Below, piece by piece: positions 35,577 through 44,342 of a DNA stretch of 64,000 nt; the stretch's first letter is position 1; the number at the start of each line of letters is the position of its first letter. The notes under the pieces are model-generated. The model was not told where the DNA came from and ran no database searches. It saw only the letters and a list, made by a program, of their open reading frames with translations. The stretch lies in the NCBI RefSeq assembly GCF_000526695.1, contig NZ_JAGO01000014.1, positions 151,295-215,294 on the forward strand. The letters are read 5' to 3'. The stretch comes from Carnimonas nigrificans ATCC BAA-78 (GTDB lineage Bacteria; Pseudomonadota; Gammaproteobacteria; Pseudomonadales; Halomonadaceae). The position numbers and the translations under genes are program-made.

Positions 35577-37169
35577 TTACTCACTGATGGAGAGCCAGCG
35601 CGAAAGGTGGCGATTGATGGTATTGGCCTGCCAGCCGTGTACGCGATCAGCGACCAGATTGCGTGACGTATCAAAATAGATCGGCATCAGCGCATAGTCA
35701 TCAAGGGCTTGCTGCTCCGCACTGCGCAATTGGTAAGCGCGTTGCTCAAGATCGGTGGTTGAGTTGGCTTTCTTGAGCAGCGCGTCGTAGGCGGAGCTGT
35801 GATAAGCGCCGTAGTTTTTGGCGTTGGTACTGGTCAACAGATCAAGGAAGGTGTTGGCATCGTCGTAGTCACCCAGCCAGGTAGCGCGGCCAACCCCAAA
35901 GTGACCACTGGCCAGGTTGGAGAAGTGCACATTGGCTTCGGTATTGGCCATGGACGTGTGAACGCCCACCGCCTTCCACATCGCCGCAACGACTATCGCC
36001 ACCGGCTGATTAACGCTGGTCTTGTTGTAATTGAGGGTGATGGAAAGCGGATGATCGCTGTCATAACCCGCTTCCTTCAGCAGCTCACGGGCGCGCTGCT
36101 GGCGCTCGCTGAATGGCGTATCAAGCCCCTTCATTTGTGCCGGATGGTAGTTCGACACCCCCGGAGGCACCAGCCCGAGGGCGGGTTTCACCGTATTCTG
36201 CATGACTTTTTGGGCAATAATGTCGCGATCAACGGCGATATTAAGCGCCTCGCGAACCCGTTTGTCGGCGGTAGGCTGACCTTTACGCTGATTGAGCGCG
36301 TAGTAGTAGGTGTTCAGTTCGGGGGTTAGCTGAACCTGATCCCCCAACTGCCTTTTTAACAGCGAAATCTGATTGACCGGAAAGCTGCGCAGAATATCAA
36401 ACTCCCTGGCACGAAAGCGCTGTACGGCCGATGCCTCGCCTTCCGTGGGAATGTATTCAACGCCATCCAGTTTGACGTCATCGGCGTCGTGGAAATAGCG
36501 GTTCCTGGTAGCGGCAAGATGATCGTGGGGCACCCATGAAGTCGGCGTAAAGGCACCGTTGGTGACCAGCGTGCCAGGCTCTTTCCACTTGTCGCCCTTG
36601 CTGCGAATCAAGTGGGTGGGAATGGGCGACGCCACGGAATTGGCCAGCAGAGCGGGCAAGTAGGGAGTAGGGCGCTCCAGCTCGATCACCACGGTATGAT
36701 CGTCTTCGGCATGAATGCCAATTTTGTCGAGGGGGGCCTTGTTCGATGCCGCCGCCTGGGCGTTCTTGAGCGGATAGAGCAGCGCCGCATAGACCGAAGG
36801 CTTCTCAGGATTCAGTGCAGCGCGAAATGCCGAGACAAAATCATCGGCAATCACCGGCTTACCGTCAGCCCAGCGTGCATTGTCGCGCAGCGTGAAGGTG
36901 TAGCGCTTGCCGTTGTTGCTGACACGCCACTCGCTCGCCGCACCGGGAATAATGGCGCCTTGCGCATCAACACTGGTCAGACCTTCATAGAGGTCACTGA
37001 TAACATCACCGTCCGCCACGGTGCCGTTGACCTCACTGGGGGCCAGCGATGATGGCTCGGCCTGAATCGCAAGCCTGAGCGTAGCGGCATCAGCCAAGGG
37101 CAGCCATGCAGCACTTGCCACAAAAGCGACAGATAAGAGGGTTAATCGGGCGGGGAGGTGAGCTGTCAT
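35577..37169 (-). CDS. oppA: Oligopeptide-binding protein, OppA family (copy 2)
   Basis: A 530-residue periplasmic binding protein with a signal peptide ending near PLADAAT. Equivalent motifs are AIQAEPSSLAPSEVNGT, AIIPGAASEWRVSNNG, LRDNARWADGKPVIADD and NRHLSRWLSI at the end. Where the other copies have NDPQ(N/D)FL or DDPQNFL it has YDDANTFLDLL. It lacks the HP of the C-terminal D-x-HPxRW motif, so it is the most diverged of the four there. It probably feeds the same OppBC-DF channel with different peptides. Confidence 0.93.
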   Translation of the reverse strand: MTAHLPARLTLLSVAFVASAAWLPLADAATLRLAIQAEPSSLAPSEVNGTVADGDVISDLYEGLTSVDAQGAIIPGAASEWRVSNNGKRYTFTLRDNARWADGKPVIADDFVSAFRAALNPEKPSVYAALLYPLKNAQAAASNKAPLDKIGIHAEDDHTVVIELERPTPYLPALLANSVASPIPTHLIRSKGDKWKEPGTLVTNGAFTPTSWVPHDHLAATRNRYFHDADDVKLDGVEYIPTEGEASAVQRFRAREFDILRSFPVNQISLLKRQLGDQVQLTPELNTYYYALNQRKGQPTADKRVREALNIAVDRDIIAQKVMQNTVKPALGLVPPGVSNYHPAQMKGLDTPFSERQQRARELLKEAGYDSDHPLSITLNYNKTSVNQPVAIVVAAMWKAVGVHTSMANTEANVHFSNLASGHFGVGRATWLGDYDDANTFLDLLTSTNAKNYGAYHSSAYDALLKKANSTTDLEQRAYQLRSAEQQALDDYALMPIYFDTSRNLVADRVHGWQANTINRHLSRWLSISE

Positions 37170-37220
37170 TCGTTAACTCGCAAGCAAAAAAACATCAGAC
37201 ATAGCCATCAGACATGGCGA

Positions 37221-37245
37221 ACCCGAGACCATGACGGCCTCGGGT
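37221..37245 (-). terminator. Hairpin between binding-protein copies 3 and 2
   Basis: ACCCGAG and CTCGGGT form a 7-bp stem around an 11-base loop, 24 bases after the stop of copy 3. There is no T-run. Such a hairpin could stabilise the upstream mRNA and set unequal amounts of each receptor. Confidence 0.4.
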
Positions 37246-37268
37246 GATAGCACTGGTGCAAGGTTGGA

Positions 37269-38873
37269 TTATTTGTCGAATGAAATCCAGCGCGACGGAT
37301 GATCATCGCTGATATTGTCTTCCCAGCCGTTGATGTGTGGATTCACCAGGTTGCGCGACACCTGGGTGAGCAAGGGAATAACGGCGTAATCATCCATCGC
37401 CAGTTTTTCCGCCTGTTCAAGAAGCTGATAGCGCTTGCCTTGATCCATGGTGGCCGCGGCCTGCTGCATCAGTTTGTCGTACTCGTTGTTGGAGTAGGCG
37501 CCGTAGTTATTGCCGACACCGGTTTCCATTAGCGTCAGGAAGTTTTGCGGATCGTTGTAGTCAGCGACCCAGCCTGCGCGCGCTACATCGAAATCGCCGC
37601 GAGCGATGGACTGGTAGTGAACGGTGGCCTCGGTGTTATCCAGCTCCGTTTTTACGCCGAGCGGCTGCCACATTGACGAAATGGCAACGGCGTTGCTTCT
37701 GTTCCAGTCATCGCTATTAAAGCGCAGATGGAGGTTAAGCGGGTGCTCGGGGGAGTACCCGGCTTCCTTCATGAGTTCCTTGGCTTCTTTCAGACGCTCG
37801 GCATACGGCTTGCTGAGTTCATCATTGGACTGCGGCTGATAGCCGTGAATGCCGGAAGGTACGAAGGCGGTGGTGGCATCGAATGCGCCCTGGGAAATCT
37901 TCTCGGCAAGAATGTCGCGGCGTATCGCTAGACTAAGCGCCTTGCGTACCCGCAGGTCAGCGGTGGGTTCGCCTTCGCGCTGATTGAGCACATAGTATTC
38001 GTTACCCAGCCAGGGCGCGGTATGGGTATCTTCAGGGAGAGTGCGCTTGAGGGACTTCAACTGGGTGACCGGGAAGCCGTGCGAGTGGGCAATATCAAGC
38101 TGGCCTCCTCGGTAGCGGGATACCATGGCATTAAGGTTTTCGATGTTGTTGTAAACAATGCCATCCAGTGCCACCTGGCGGGCATCGTAGTAGTCAGGAT
38201 TCTTGACGGTTTTGATGCTCGACTGCGATACCCAGTCGGTAGGTGTGAAAGCACCATTGGTGACGATATTCGACATTTTCACCCAATCCGTGCCGTATTT
38301 CTCAACCGTATGTTTCGGCAGGGGGTAAGCCGTGAAGTGCGTCATCAGCTCTTCGAAGTAGGGCACCGGCTCATTGAGCGTGACCTGGAAGGTGTTGCCG
38401 TCATCCAGCGATTTTACTCCCAAAGTGTCGGGTGCCGGCTTGCCTTCATTGATGGCCTTGGCATTTTTGACCGGATAGAGCATGAAGGCATATTTAGAAG
38501 CATTTTTGGGGTCCAGCATGTGCTGCCAGCCAAACACGAAATCATCGGCGGTAACCGGCGTGCCGTCCGACCACTTGGCATTGCTGCGAATGCGGAAGGT
38601 CCAGGTCTTGCCATCCTTTGATACCACCCAGTCAGTTGCCATGCCCGGCAGCAGATTGCCTTTCGGGTCTTTCTTGACCAGACCTTCGAAGACATCCATC
38701 AGAACCTGGGCTTCCCAAACGCCTCCCGCAACCTGCGACGTATCAAATGAAGCCAGCTCTCCGCCGAGGCCCATTTGCAGCGTGCGTGCTTCTGCCTGCT
38801 GAGAAGTGAATGCCAATGAAGCGACCGATGCAGAGAACAATAGCGTGCCAAGAAGTGAGGTGGTGGCCTTCAT
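37269..38873 (-). CDS. oppA: Oligopeptide-binding protein, OppA family (copy 3)
   Basis: A 534-residue periplasmic receptor with signal peptide (SASVASLAFTSQQAEA). Motifs: GLGGELASFDTSQVAGGVWE, LLPGMATDWVVSKDG, RSNAKWSDGTPVTADD, NDPQNFLTLMETG and DDHPSRWISFDK. The GGVWE-type start and NNYGAYSNNEYDKLM near the end are shared most closely with copy 4. AGGA lies eight bases before the start. It has the Asp/Pro-rich ends typical of OppA. Confidence 0.93.
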   Translation of the reverse strand: MKATTSLLGTLLFSASVASLAFTSQQAEARTLQMGLGGELASFDTSQVAGGVWEAQVLMDVFEGLVKKDPKGNLLPGMATDWVVSKDGKTWTFRIRSNAKWSDGTPVTADDFVFGWQHMLDPKNASKYAFMLYPVKNAKAINEGKPAPDTLGVKSLDDGNTFQVTLNEPVPYFEELMTHFTAYPLPKHTVEKYGTDWVKMSNIVTNGAFTPTDWVSQSSIKTVKNPDYYDARQVALDGIVYNNIENLNAMVSRYRGGQLDIAHSHGFPVTQLKSLKRTLPEDTHTAPWLGNEYYVLNQREGEPTADLRVRKALSLAIRRDILAEKISQGAFDATTAFVPSGIHGYQPQSNDELSKPYAERLKEAKELMKEAGYSPEHPLNLHLRFNSDDWNRSNAVAISSMWQPLGVKTELDNTEATVHYQSIARGDFDVARAGWVADYNDPQNFLTLMETGVGNNYGAYSNNEYDKLMQQAAATMDQGKRYQLLEQAEKLAMDDYAVIPLLTQVSRNLVNPHINGWEDNISDDHPSRWISFDK

Positions 38874-39045
38874 GAAAAGTATCCTGATTGTTGGAATTAT
38901 AGGGGCTAAAAGTGCAAGCCTCGAAAGAGCGATACATGCCTTGCGTGATGGTAAAAGAGCGCAGATGACTCATCGCATGGCTGCCAATCTACGGGGTTGT
39001 GATGTAACCGGCAAGGCGAGCGCGCAAGACATGACTAATGTATAA

Positions 39046-39075
39046 AAGCCCCGCTTTACAGGGAAAACGGGGCTT
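39046..39075 (-). terminator. Rho-independent terminator after binding-protein copy 4
   Basis: AAGCCCCG and CGGGGCTT pair over eight bases around a 14-base loop, and on the minus strand the stem is followed by TTTTATA. It lies about 20 bases after the copy 4 stop, so that gene can be transcribed as a single unit, with only part of the transcripts reading on into the cluster. Confidence 0.75.
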
Positions 39076-39097
39076 CGAACAAGGAGCACCGAGTCGC

Positions 39098-40669
39098 TTA
39101 GTCCTTTTTATCTACCCAGCGTGCCGGGTGAATATCAAGGGCGTTATTTTGCCAGCCGCTGATATCTGTCTTGACCAGATTGCGGGCGGTGTAATGGAAA
39201 ATCGGTGCCTCAATGTACTGGGACGACAGGCGCGCCTCGGCTTGCTGTAGCAGTGAGCGGCGTTTCGCCTTGTCCATTTCGGTGTTGGACGCGCTAAACA
39301 GCTTCCGGAATTCGCTGTCCTGATAGTCGCCGTAGTTGTTGCCGACGTTGTACACCAGTTGCAGGAAGTTCTGCGGATCGTCGTAGCTTGAGATCCACGC
39401 GGCACGCCCGATCTCGAAATCGCCACGGCGCAGGGTGCTGTAATGCACGTTGGAATCGCTGTTATTCATGGTGACCTGCACCCCAAGCGGCTTCCACATC
39501 GCAGCGATAGCGACCGCAACACGCTGCTGCTGGTCGCCGGAGTTGTAGCGAATTGACAGCTTGAGCGGTTTGTCAGGGCCATAGCCCGCTTCCTTGAGCA
39601 GCTCTCTGGCGCGCTGCTGGCGCTCGTCGATGTCATGCTTCAAGCCTGGCTGAACCTGAATGCTGTAGTCGCTGGCACCCGGCGGTACCAGCGAATAGGC
39701 AGGTTTAACCGCACCTTCCAGAAGCTGATTGGCGATCACCGTGCGATTGATGGCAATGCTCAGCGCCTCGCGCACTTTTGGGTCAGCGGTAGGGTGCCCT
39801 TCACGCAAATTGAATACATAGTATTCGGTGCCGAGATTTGGCGTGATCTTGACCGAGTCGCCAAGACTTTTTTGCAGGAACTTGTACCGTGCCGCAGGGA
39901 AGTCGCGCAGGATATCCAGCTCGCCGGAGCGGAAGCGGGTAATGCCCGCTTCACGGTCAGGCATTGGGTAATAGGTGACACCATCCAGTGAGACATCCTT
40001 GGCGTCGTAGTAGTTATCGTTCTTGCGCGTATCCAGCTCGGTGCCCTGTACCCATTTGACCGGCTTGAAGGCGCCATTGACCACAATGTTGTCGGCCTTG
40101 CTCCACTGATCGCCGTACTGCTTCACCGCATGTTCCGGCAGTGGGTAGAAGGGCGGCAGTACCAGCATCTTCAGGAAGTAGGCGGCAGGCTCGTTGAGCT
40201 TGAATACCAGGGTGTGATCGTCAGGGGCAGTAACACCGAGAGTATCAGGAGCAGCATTACCCTTGGCGATGTTCTCGGCATTTTCCAGCGGATAGAGACG
40301 CTCTACGCCGGTGGCCGCATTCTTGGGATTAATCATGTAGCGCAGCGCAAACACGAAATCGTGGGCGGTGACCGGCTCGCCATCCGACCATTTTGAATCG
40401 CGCAGATGGAAGGTGTAGGTCTTGCCGTCGTCGGAAATATCCCAGCGCGTTGCAACGCCGGGAATGACCTTGCCATCCTCGGAGACATCTACCAGCCCGG
40501 CGAAGATGTCGCGCAGTACATCTTCTTCCCATACACCGCCGGTAATCTTGGGCGGGCTTAATGATGCTGGGTCGTCAATAATGCCAACGTTCAGGGTGGC
40601 TGCTGATGCGAGTCCCGGCAGGGCCAGAGCGGTAAACAGCAGCGAGGCGTTAATCAAAGGGCGCTTCAT
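39098..40669 (-). CDS. oppA: Oligopeptide-binding protein, OppA family (copy 4, first in the cluster)
   Basis: A 523-residue periplasmic receptor with signal peptide (LINASLLFTALALPGLASAA). Motifs: GIIDDPASLSPPKITGGVWE, VIPGVATRWDISDDG, LRDSKWSDGEPVTAHD, YDDPQNFLQLVYN and LDIHPARWVDKK. It is the promoter-proximal gene of the leftward cluster and has its own terminator, suggesting separate, possibly high, expression. The ribosome site is weak. Confidence 0.93.
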   Translation of the reverse strand: MKRPLINASLLFTALALPGLASAATLNVGIIDDPASLSPPKITGGVWEEDVLRDIFAGLVDVSEDGKVIPGVATRWDISDDGKTYTFHLRDSKWSDGEPVTAHDFVFALRYMINPKNAATGVERLYPLENAENIAKGNAAPDTLGVTAPDDHTLVFKLNEPAAYFLKMLVLPPFYPLPEHAVKQYGDQWSKADNIVVNGAFKPVKWVQGTELDTRKNDNYYDAKDVSLDGVTYYPMPDREAGITRFRSGELDILRDFPAARYKFLQKSLGDSVKITPNLGTEYYVFNLREGHPTADPKVREALSIAINRTVIANQLLEGAVKPAYSLVPPGASDYSIQVQPGLKHDIDERQQRARELLKEAGYGPDKPLKLSIRYNSGDQQQRVAVAIAAMWKPLGVQVTMNNSDSNVHYSTLRRGDFEIGRAAWISSYDDPQNFLQLVYNVGNNYGDYQDSEFRKLFSASNTEMDKAKRRSLLQQAEARLSSQYIEAPIFHYTARNLVKTDISGWQNNALDIHPARWVDKKD

Positions 40670-41146
40670 CGTGTCTATCTCTTTTGGTTATGGTGCGGCG
40701 CATGATCGTCCGATAATGCGATGACGACGCCAGGAATTCGGGGTGTAGCAAGCGGCGGTTTCGTGGCACTGGTGTGCCTTGTCGGTATTGTAGCGGTCAG
40801 CCGCTGGATACAGATATTCAGCTTCACTTTAAACAGGTTAGCTCACCAAGAGCCAATAAGCGTTGAATCTTTTCTTATAAGTGTTGGGCTTAGTGAGGGG
40901 GTATTGATATTGCAATTTGTGCTGTTCGACGAAGGCTAGCCCAGCAAAGCGTGAATAAAGGTATTGCACGCGCCGCGTTGTCGGAGTGTTGTTGCCACGA
41001 CGGCGCGCACCTGCTCATCAACGGGATGACGCTAAGCCCCCTAATACCCTACAATAGCGCTCTTTCATGTGCCCTTGGCGCATTCTCTTTTTCCGCGACA
41101 GGCGGTGCTGTGCCGCTGTCGCTTTCTTGTTTTGTTGGGGATCACC
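40670..41146. other. Divergent intergenic region between the opp cluster and prfB
   Basis: The left part should hold the promoter of binding-protein copy 4; a TACAAT on the minus strand near 40787 is a possible -10. The right part carries the prfB promoter. Two short rightward open frames inside have no ribosome site or family resemblance and are not accepted. Confidence 0.55.
41027..41055 (+). promoter_or_regulatory. Putative prfB promoter
   Basis: A good -10, TACAAT (41050-41055), is preceded at 17 bases by TGACGC (41027-41032), a weak -35. It lies about 90 bases upstream of the prfB start. Confidence 0.4.
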
Positions 41147-42245
41147 ATGCAAGAGATCAATCCCATTCATAATCAGCTCAAGGACCTGGCCGAGCGCGCC
41201 AACGTCCTGAGGGGGTATCTTTGACTATGCCGAAAAGAAGGATCGGCTGGAAGAGGTAACCCGCGAGCTGGAAGTGCCCAGCGTCTGGGATAACCCGGAT
41301 AACGCTCAAAAACTGGGTCGCGAACGCGCCAAGCTTGAGCAGATTGTGACGACTATCGAGGCGCTGGAAAGCGGCGTGGCCGATAATACCGAGCTGTTGG
41401 AGCTTGCGGTCGCAGAAGAAGATGAAGGTACCGTTGACGAGATCATCAGCGACCTGCAACGCCTTGAAGCGCATCTCGACAAGCTTGAATTCCAGCGCAT
41501 GTTCTCCGGCGAGATGGATGCCAATAACGCCTACCTCGATATTCAGGCCGGTTCAGGCGGTACTGAAGCTCAGGACTGGGGCAATATGCTGCTGCGCATG
41601 TATCTGCGCTGGAGCGAGCATCACGGCTTCAATACCGACGTGGTTGAAGTAAGTGCCGGTGAGGTCGCGGGGATCAAATCGGCCACCCTGCATATCAAGG
41701 GTGATTACGCCTACGGGTGGCTGCGCACGGAAACCGGCGTGCATCGGTTGGTACGTAAAAGTCCCTTTGATTCGGGTGGCCGTCGTCATACTTCCTTTGC
41801 TTCGGTATTTGTCTCCCCCGAAATTGACGACAACATCGAAATCGACATCAATCCGGCGGATTTGCGCGTCGATACGTACCGCTCCAGCGGTGCCGGCGGG
41901 CAGCACGTTAATACCACCGACTCGGCAGTGCGTATCACCCACGAGCCGACCGGCGTAGTGGTGGCGTGCCAGTCTGAGCGTTCTCAGCACTCCAACCGCG
42001 ATCAGGCGATGAAAATGCTGAAAGCGCGCCTCTATGAGCGGGAAGTTCTGGAGCGCAACGCTGAAAAGCAGAAGCTCGAAGACAGCAAGTCTGATATTGG
42101 CTGGGGTAGCCAGATTCGCTCTTACGTGCTGGACGATCAGCGCATCAAGGATCTGCGTACCGGCGTACAGTCGAGTAACTGCGACAAGGTGCTCGATGGT
42201 GATCTCGACGACTTTATCGAAGCCAGCCTCAAGCAAGGGCTATAG
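41147..42245 (+). CDS. prfB: Peptide chain release factor 2 with programmed +1 frameshift
   Basis: RF2 releases finished proteins at UAA and UGA codons. The gene is read as 41147-41221 joined to 41223-42245, giving 365 residues, the E. coli length. The first 25 codons end at an in-frame UGA (41222-41224) in the context AGG GGG TAT CTT TGA C; the SD-like AGGGGG and slippery CTT T make the ribosome shift +1 when RF2 is scarce, which is autoregulation. After the shift the protein continues [12 protein letters not shown]. The stop-recognition SPF motif ([10 protein letters not shown]) and the catalytic GGQ ([10 protein letters not shown]) are present. The residue equivalent to E. coli position 246 is Ser. 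lysS follows, as in E. coli. Confidence 0.97.
41210..41225 (+). promoter_or_regulatory. Programmed +1 frameshift site of prfB
   Basis: AGGGGGTATCTTTGAC: internal Shine-Dalgarno-like element three bases before the CTT slippery codon, followed by UGA C. This is the same core as in E. coli prfB and explains the interrupted reading frame. Confidence 0.96.
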
Positions 42246-42359
42246 TCTTATTGCACGATGCCCGGCCCCACGGTGGCCTGGCGTCTGCTTCTCTCTATCT
42301 TGATATATCTGGCGTCGCTTGCCTCATTCGGCATGGCGACGCTCAACAGGAAATTTGCC

Positions 42360-43901
42360 ATGTCACAGCACACTCCCAATGGGCAACCCGCCGAACACAG
42401 TCAGGAATCGGACAACCGTCTGATTCAGGAGCGCCGCGACAAGCTCGCCGCGCTGCGTGAAAAAGCGCGTGAGCATGGCAAGAGTGCGTTTCCAAATGAT
42501 TTTCGCCGCGACAGTCTGGCAGGCGAACTGATTGAAGAGCTGAACGATAAAGAGAAGGAAGAACTGGAAGCGCTTGACCGTCAGGCCGCCGTTGCCGGTC
42601 GTGTCATGACCAAGCGTGGCCCCTTTATCGTGTTGCAGGATGTGAGTGGCCGTATTCAGCTCTACTTCAACAAAAAAGTGCTGCCTGAAGAGATCGTTGA
42701 GACCGTTAAAGGCTGGGATATCGGCGATATCGTAGCGGCCAAGGGGCCGGTGCATAAATCCGGTCGTGGCGATCTCTACGTCAATATGGAAGATGCCCGC
42801 ACCCTGACCAAGGGGCTGCGCCCGCTGCCTGACAAGTTCCACGGCCTGACCGATCAGGAGCAGCGCTATCGTCAGCGTTATGTCGATCTGATCGTTAATC
42901 CTGAAGTGCGCGACACCTTCCGCATTCGTGCTGGCGTTATCTCGGCGATTCGTCAGTTTCTGAGCCAGCGTGCCTTCATGGAGGTCGAGACCCCCATGCT
43001 GCACCCGATCCCCGGTGGTGCCACGGCGCGCCCCTTTACCACGCACCATAATGCGCTCGATCAGGATATGTATCTGCGTATCGCGCCAGAGCTTTATCTG
43101 AAGCGTCTGGTCGTGGGCGGGTTCGAGCGTGTATTCGAGATCAACCGTAACTTCCGTAACGAAGGGCTTTCCACGCGCCACAACCCTGAATTCACCATGC
43201 TTGAATTCTACTGGGGCTATGCGGATTACCATGATCTGATCAATCTGACCGAAGAGATGATCCGCGATGTGGCCATGCAGGTGCTGGGCGATACGAATAT
43301 CACGGTGGGTCATGACGATGCCGCCTTTGACATTGATCTGGCCCAGCCCTTCGAGCGCCTGACGATGCACGAAGCGGTAATCAAGTACGGTGATGGCATT
43401 ACCAGCGAGCATCTGGCTGACCGTGACAGTTCGGCAGCGCTGGCGTCACGTCTGGGTATTGATGTGAAGGAGAGCTGGGGGCAGGGTAAACTGCTGTCGG
43501 AGATTTTCGAGGAAGTGGCAGAGCATCGTCTGCTGAAGCCTACGTTCATTACCGCGTATCCCGCCGAAGTCAGCCCGCTGGCGCGCCGTAATGATGACAA
43601 TCCCGAACTGACCGATCGTTTCGAATTCTTTGTCGGTGGCCGCGAGATCGCCAATGGCTTCTCGGAGCTTAACGACGCTGAAGATCAGGCAGAGCGCTTC
43701 CGTGCTCAGGCGGCTGAAAAGGACGCCGGTGATCTGGAAGCGATGTATTACGATGCCGACTATGTGCGGGCGCTGGAATACGGCATGCCGCCCACAGCCG
43801 GTGAAGGTATCGGTATTGATCGTCTGGTGATGCTGCTGACCAACAGCGCATCTATCCGTGACGTGCTGTTGTTCCCGGCAATGCGCCCGCAGGCGGATTA
43901 A
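42360..43901 (+). CDS. lysS: Lysyl-tRNA synthetase (class II)
   Basis: Charges tRNA-Lys. The 513-residue protein has the N-terminal OB-fold anticodon domain ([20 protein letters not shown]) and class II motifs: [13 protein letters not shown] (motif 1), [20 protein letters not shown] (motif 2) and [20 protein letters not shown] (motif 3). Start 42360 (MSQHTPNG) follows AGGAAA at a good distance; upstream in-frame sequence to 42258 is rejected. It is 114 bases downstream of prfB. Confidence 0.97.
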   Translation: MSQHTPNGQPAEHSQESDNRLIQERRDKLAALREKAREHGKSAFPNDFRRDSLAGELIEELNDKEKEELEALDRQAAVAGRVMTKRGPFIVLQDVSGRIQLYFNKKVLPEEIVETVKGWDIGDIVAAKGPVHKSGRGDLYVNMEDARTLTKGLRPLPDKFHGLTDQEQRYRQRYVDLIVNPEVRDTFRIRAGVISAIRQFLSQRAFMEVETPMLHPIPGGATARPFTTHHNALDQDMYLRIAPELYLKRLVVGGFERVFEINRNFRNEGLSTRHNPEFTMLEFYWGYADYHDLINLTEEMIRDVAMQVLGDTNITVGHDDAAFDIDLAQPFERLTMHEAVIKYGDGITSEHLADRDSSAALASRLGIDVKESWGQGKLLSEIFEEVAEHRLLKPTFITAYPAEVSPLARRNDDNPELTDRFEFFVGGREIANGFSELNDAEDQAERFRAQAAEKDAGDLEAMYYDADYVRALEYGMPPTAGEGIGIDRLVMLLTNSASIRDVLLFPAMRPQAD

Positions 43902-43965
43902 ACGCTCTGCGCATCGCTGTCGTATTGGGGTATCATCGCTCAATTGCTAACTGGAGGGCGTCTTC

Positions 43966-44337
43966 ATGAAACTGGTTAACCGTTCGGCACTCAGCGTCAC
44001 TCCCACCCAAGCGTTCGTCGATTGGATAAATCTGCTTGAAGCTACCGCTGGCGAGGATGATCTCATCCTTGCCGACGTGGAACATGAGAGCACCATCTAT
44101 CTGATTCCCGAAATGGACAGCGAAGCAGCGCTGCGCTCTTATATTGATGATCGCTATCTCGATATTCTCGAGAATGAACTACAGGCGTGGGAAGGCGATG
44201 AGCGGCTATGGCCCGATGAAGTGGATCGGGCTCTCTTCGATCGTTTTCTGCAAATTGAACACAGCTATCTGGCGGTGGATCTTGATGATGAAGAGACGCT
44301 CGAAGCCGCTGAGTTCGCCGACGATGATGACATTTGA
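43966..44337 (+). CDS. Conserved-looking acidic protein of unknown function
   Basis: A 123-residue, strongly acidic cytoplasmic protein (ending AEFADDDDI). It has a recognisable alpha/beta pattern (MKLVNRSALSVTPTQAFVDWI ... TIYLIPEMDSEAALRSYI ... ELQAWEGDERLWPDEVDRALF), no membrane segment and no Cys. I believe similar small acidic proteins occur in related gammaproteobacteria, but no function is known to me. GGAGG precedes the start. It follows lysS by 64 bases and overlaps the possible start region of the MFS gene. Confidence 0.85.
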   Translation: MKLVNRSALSVTPTQAFVDWINLLEATAGEDDLILADVEHESTIYLIPEMDSEAALRSYIDDRYLDILENELQAWEGDERLWPDEVDRALFDRFLQIEHSYLAVDLDDEETLEAAEFADDDDI

Positions 44338-44342
44338 CCCGA

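Noticed and set aside
40721..41172. Two short rightward open frames between the opp cluster and prfB
   Set aside because: No ribosome sites or recognisable families; they overlap the expected divergent promoters.
41147..41224. prfB as a pseudogene because of the in-frame UGA
   Set aside because: The stop is the well-known programmed +1 frameshift signal and the rest of the protein is intact.
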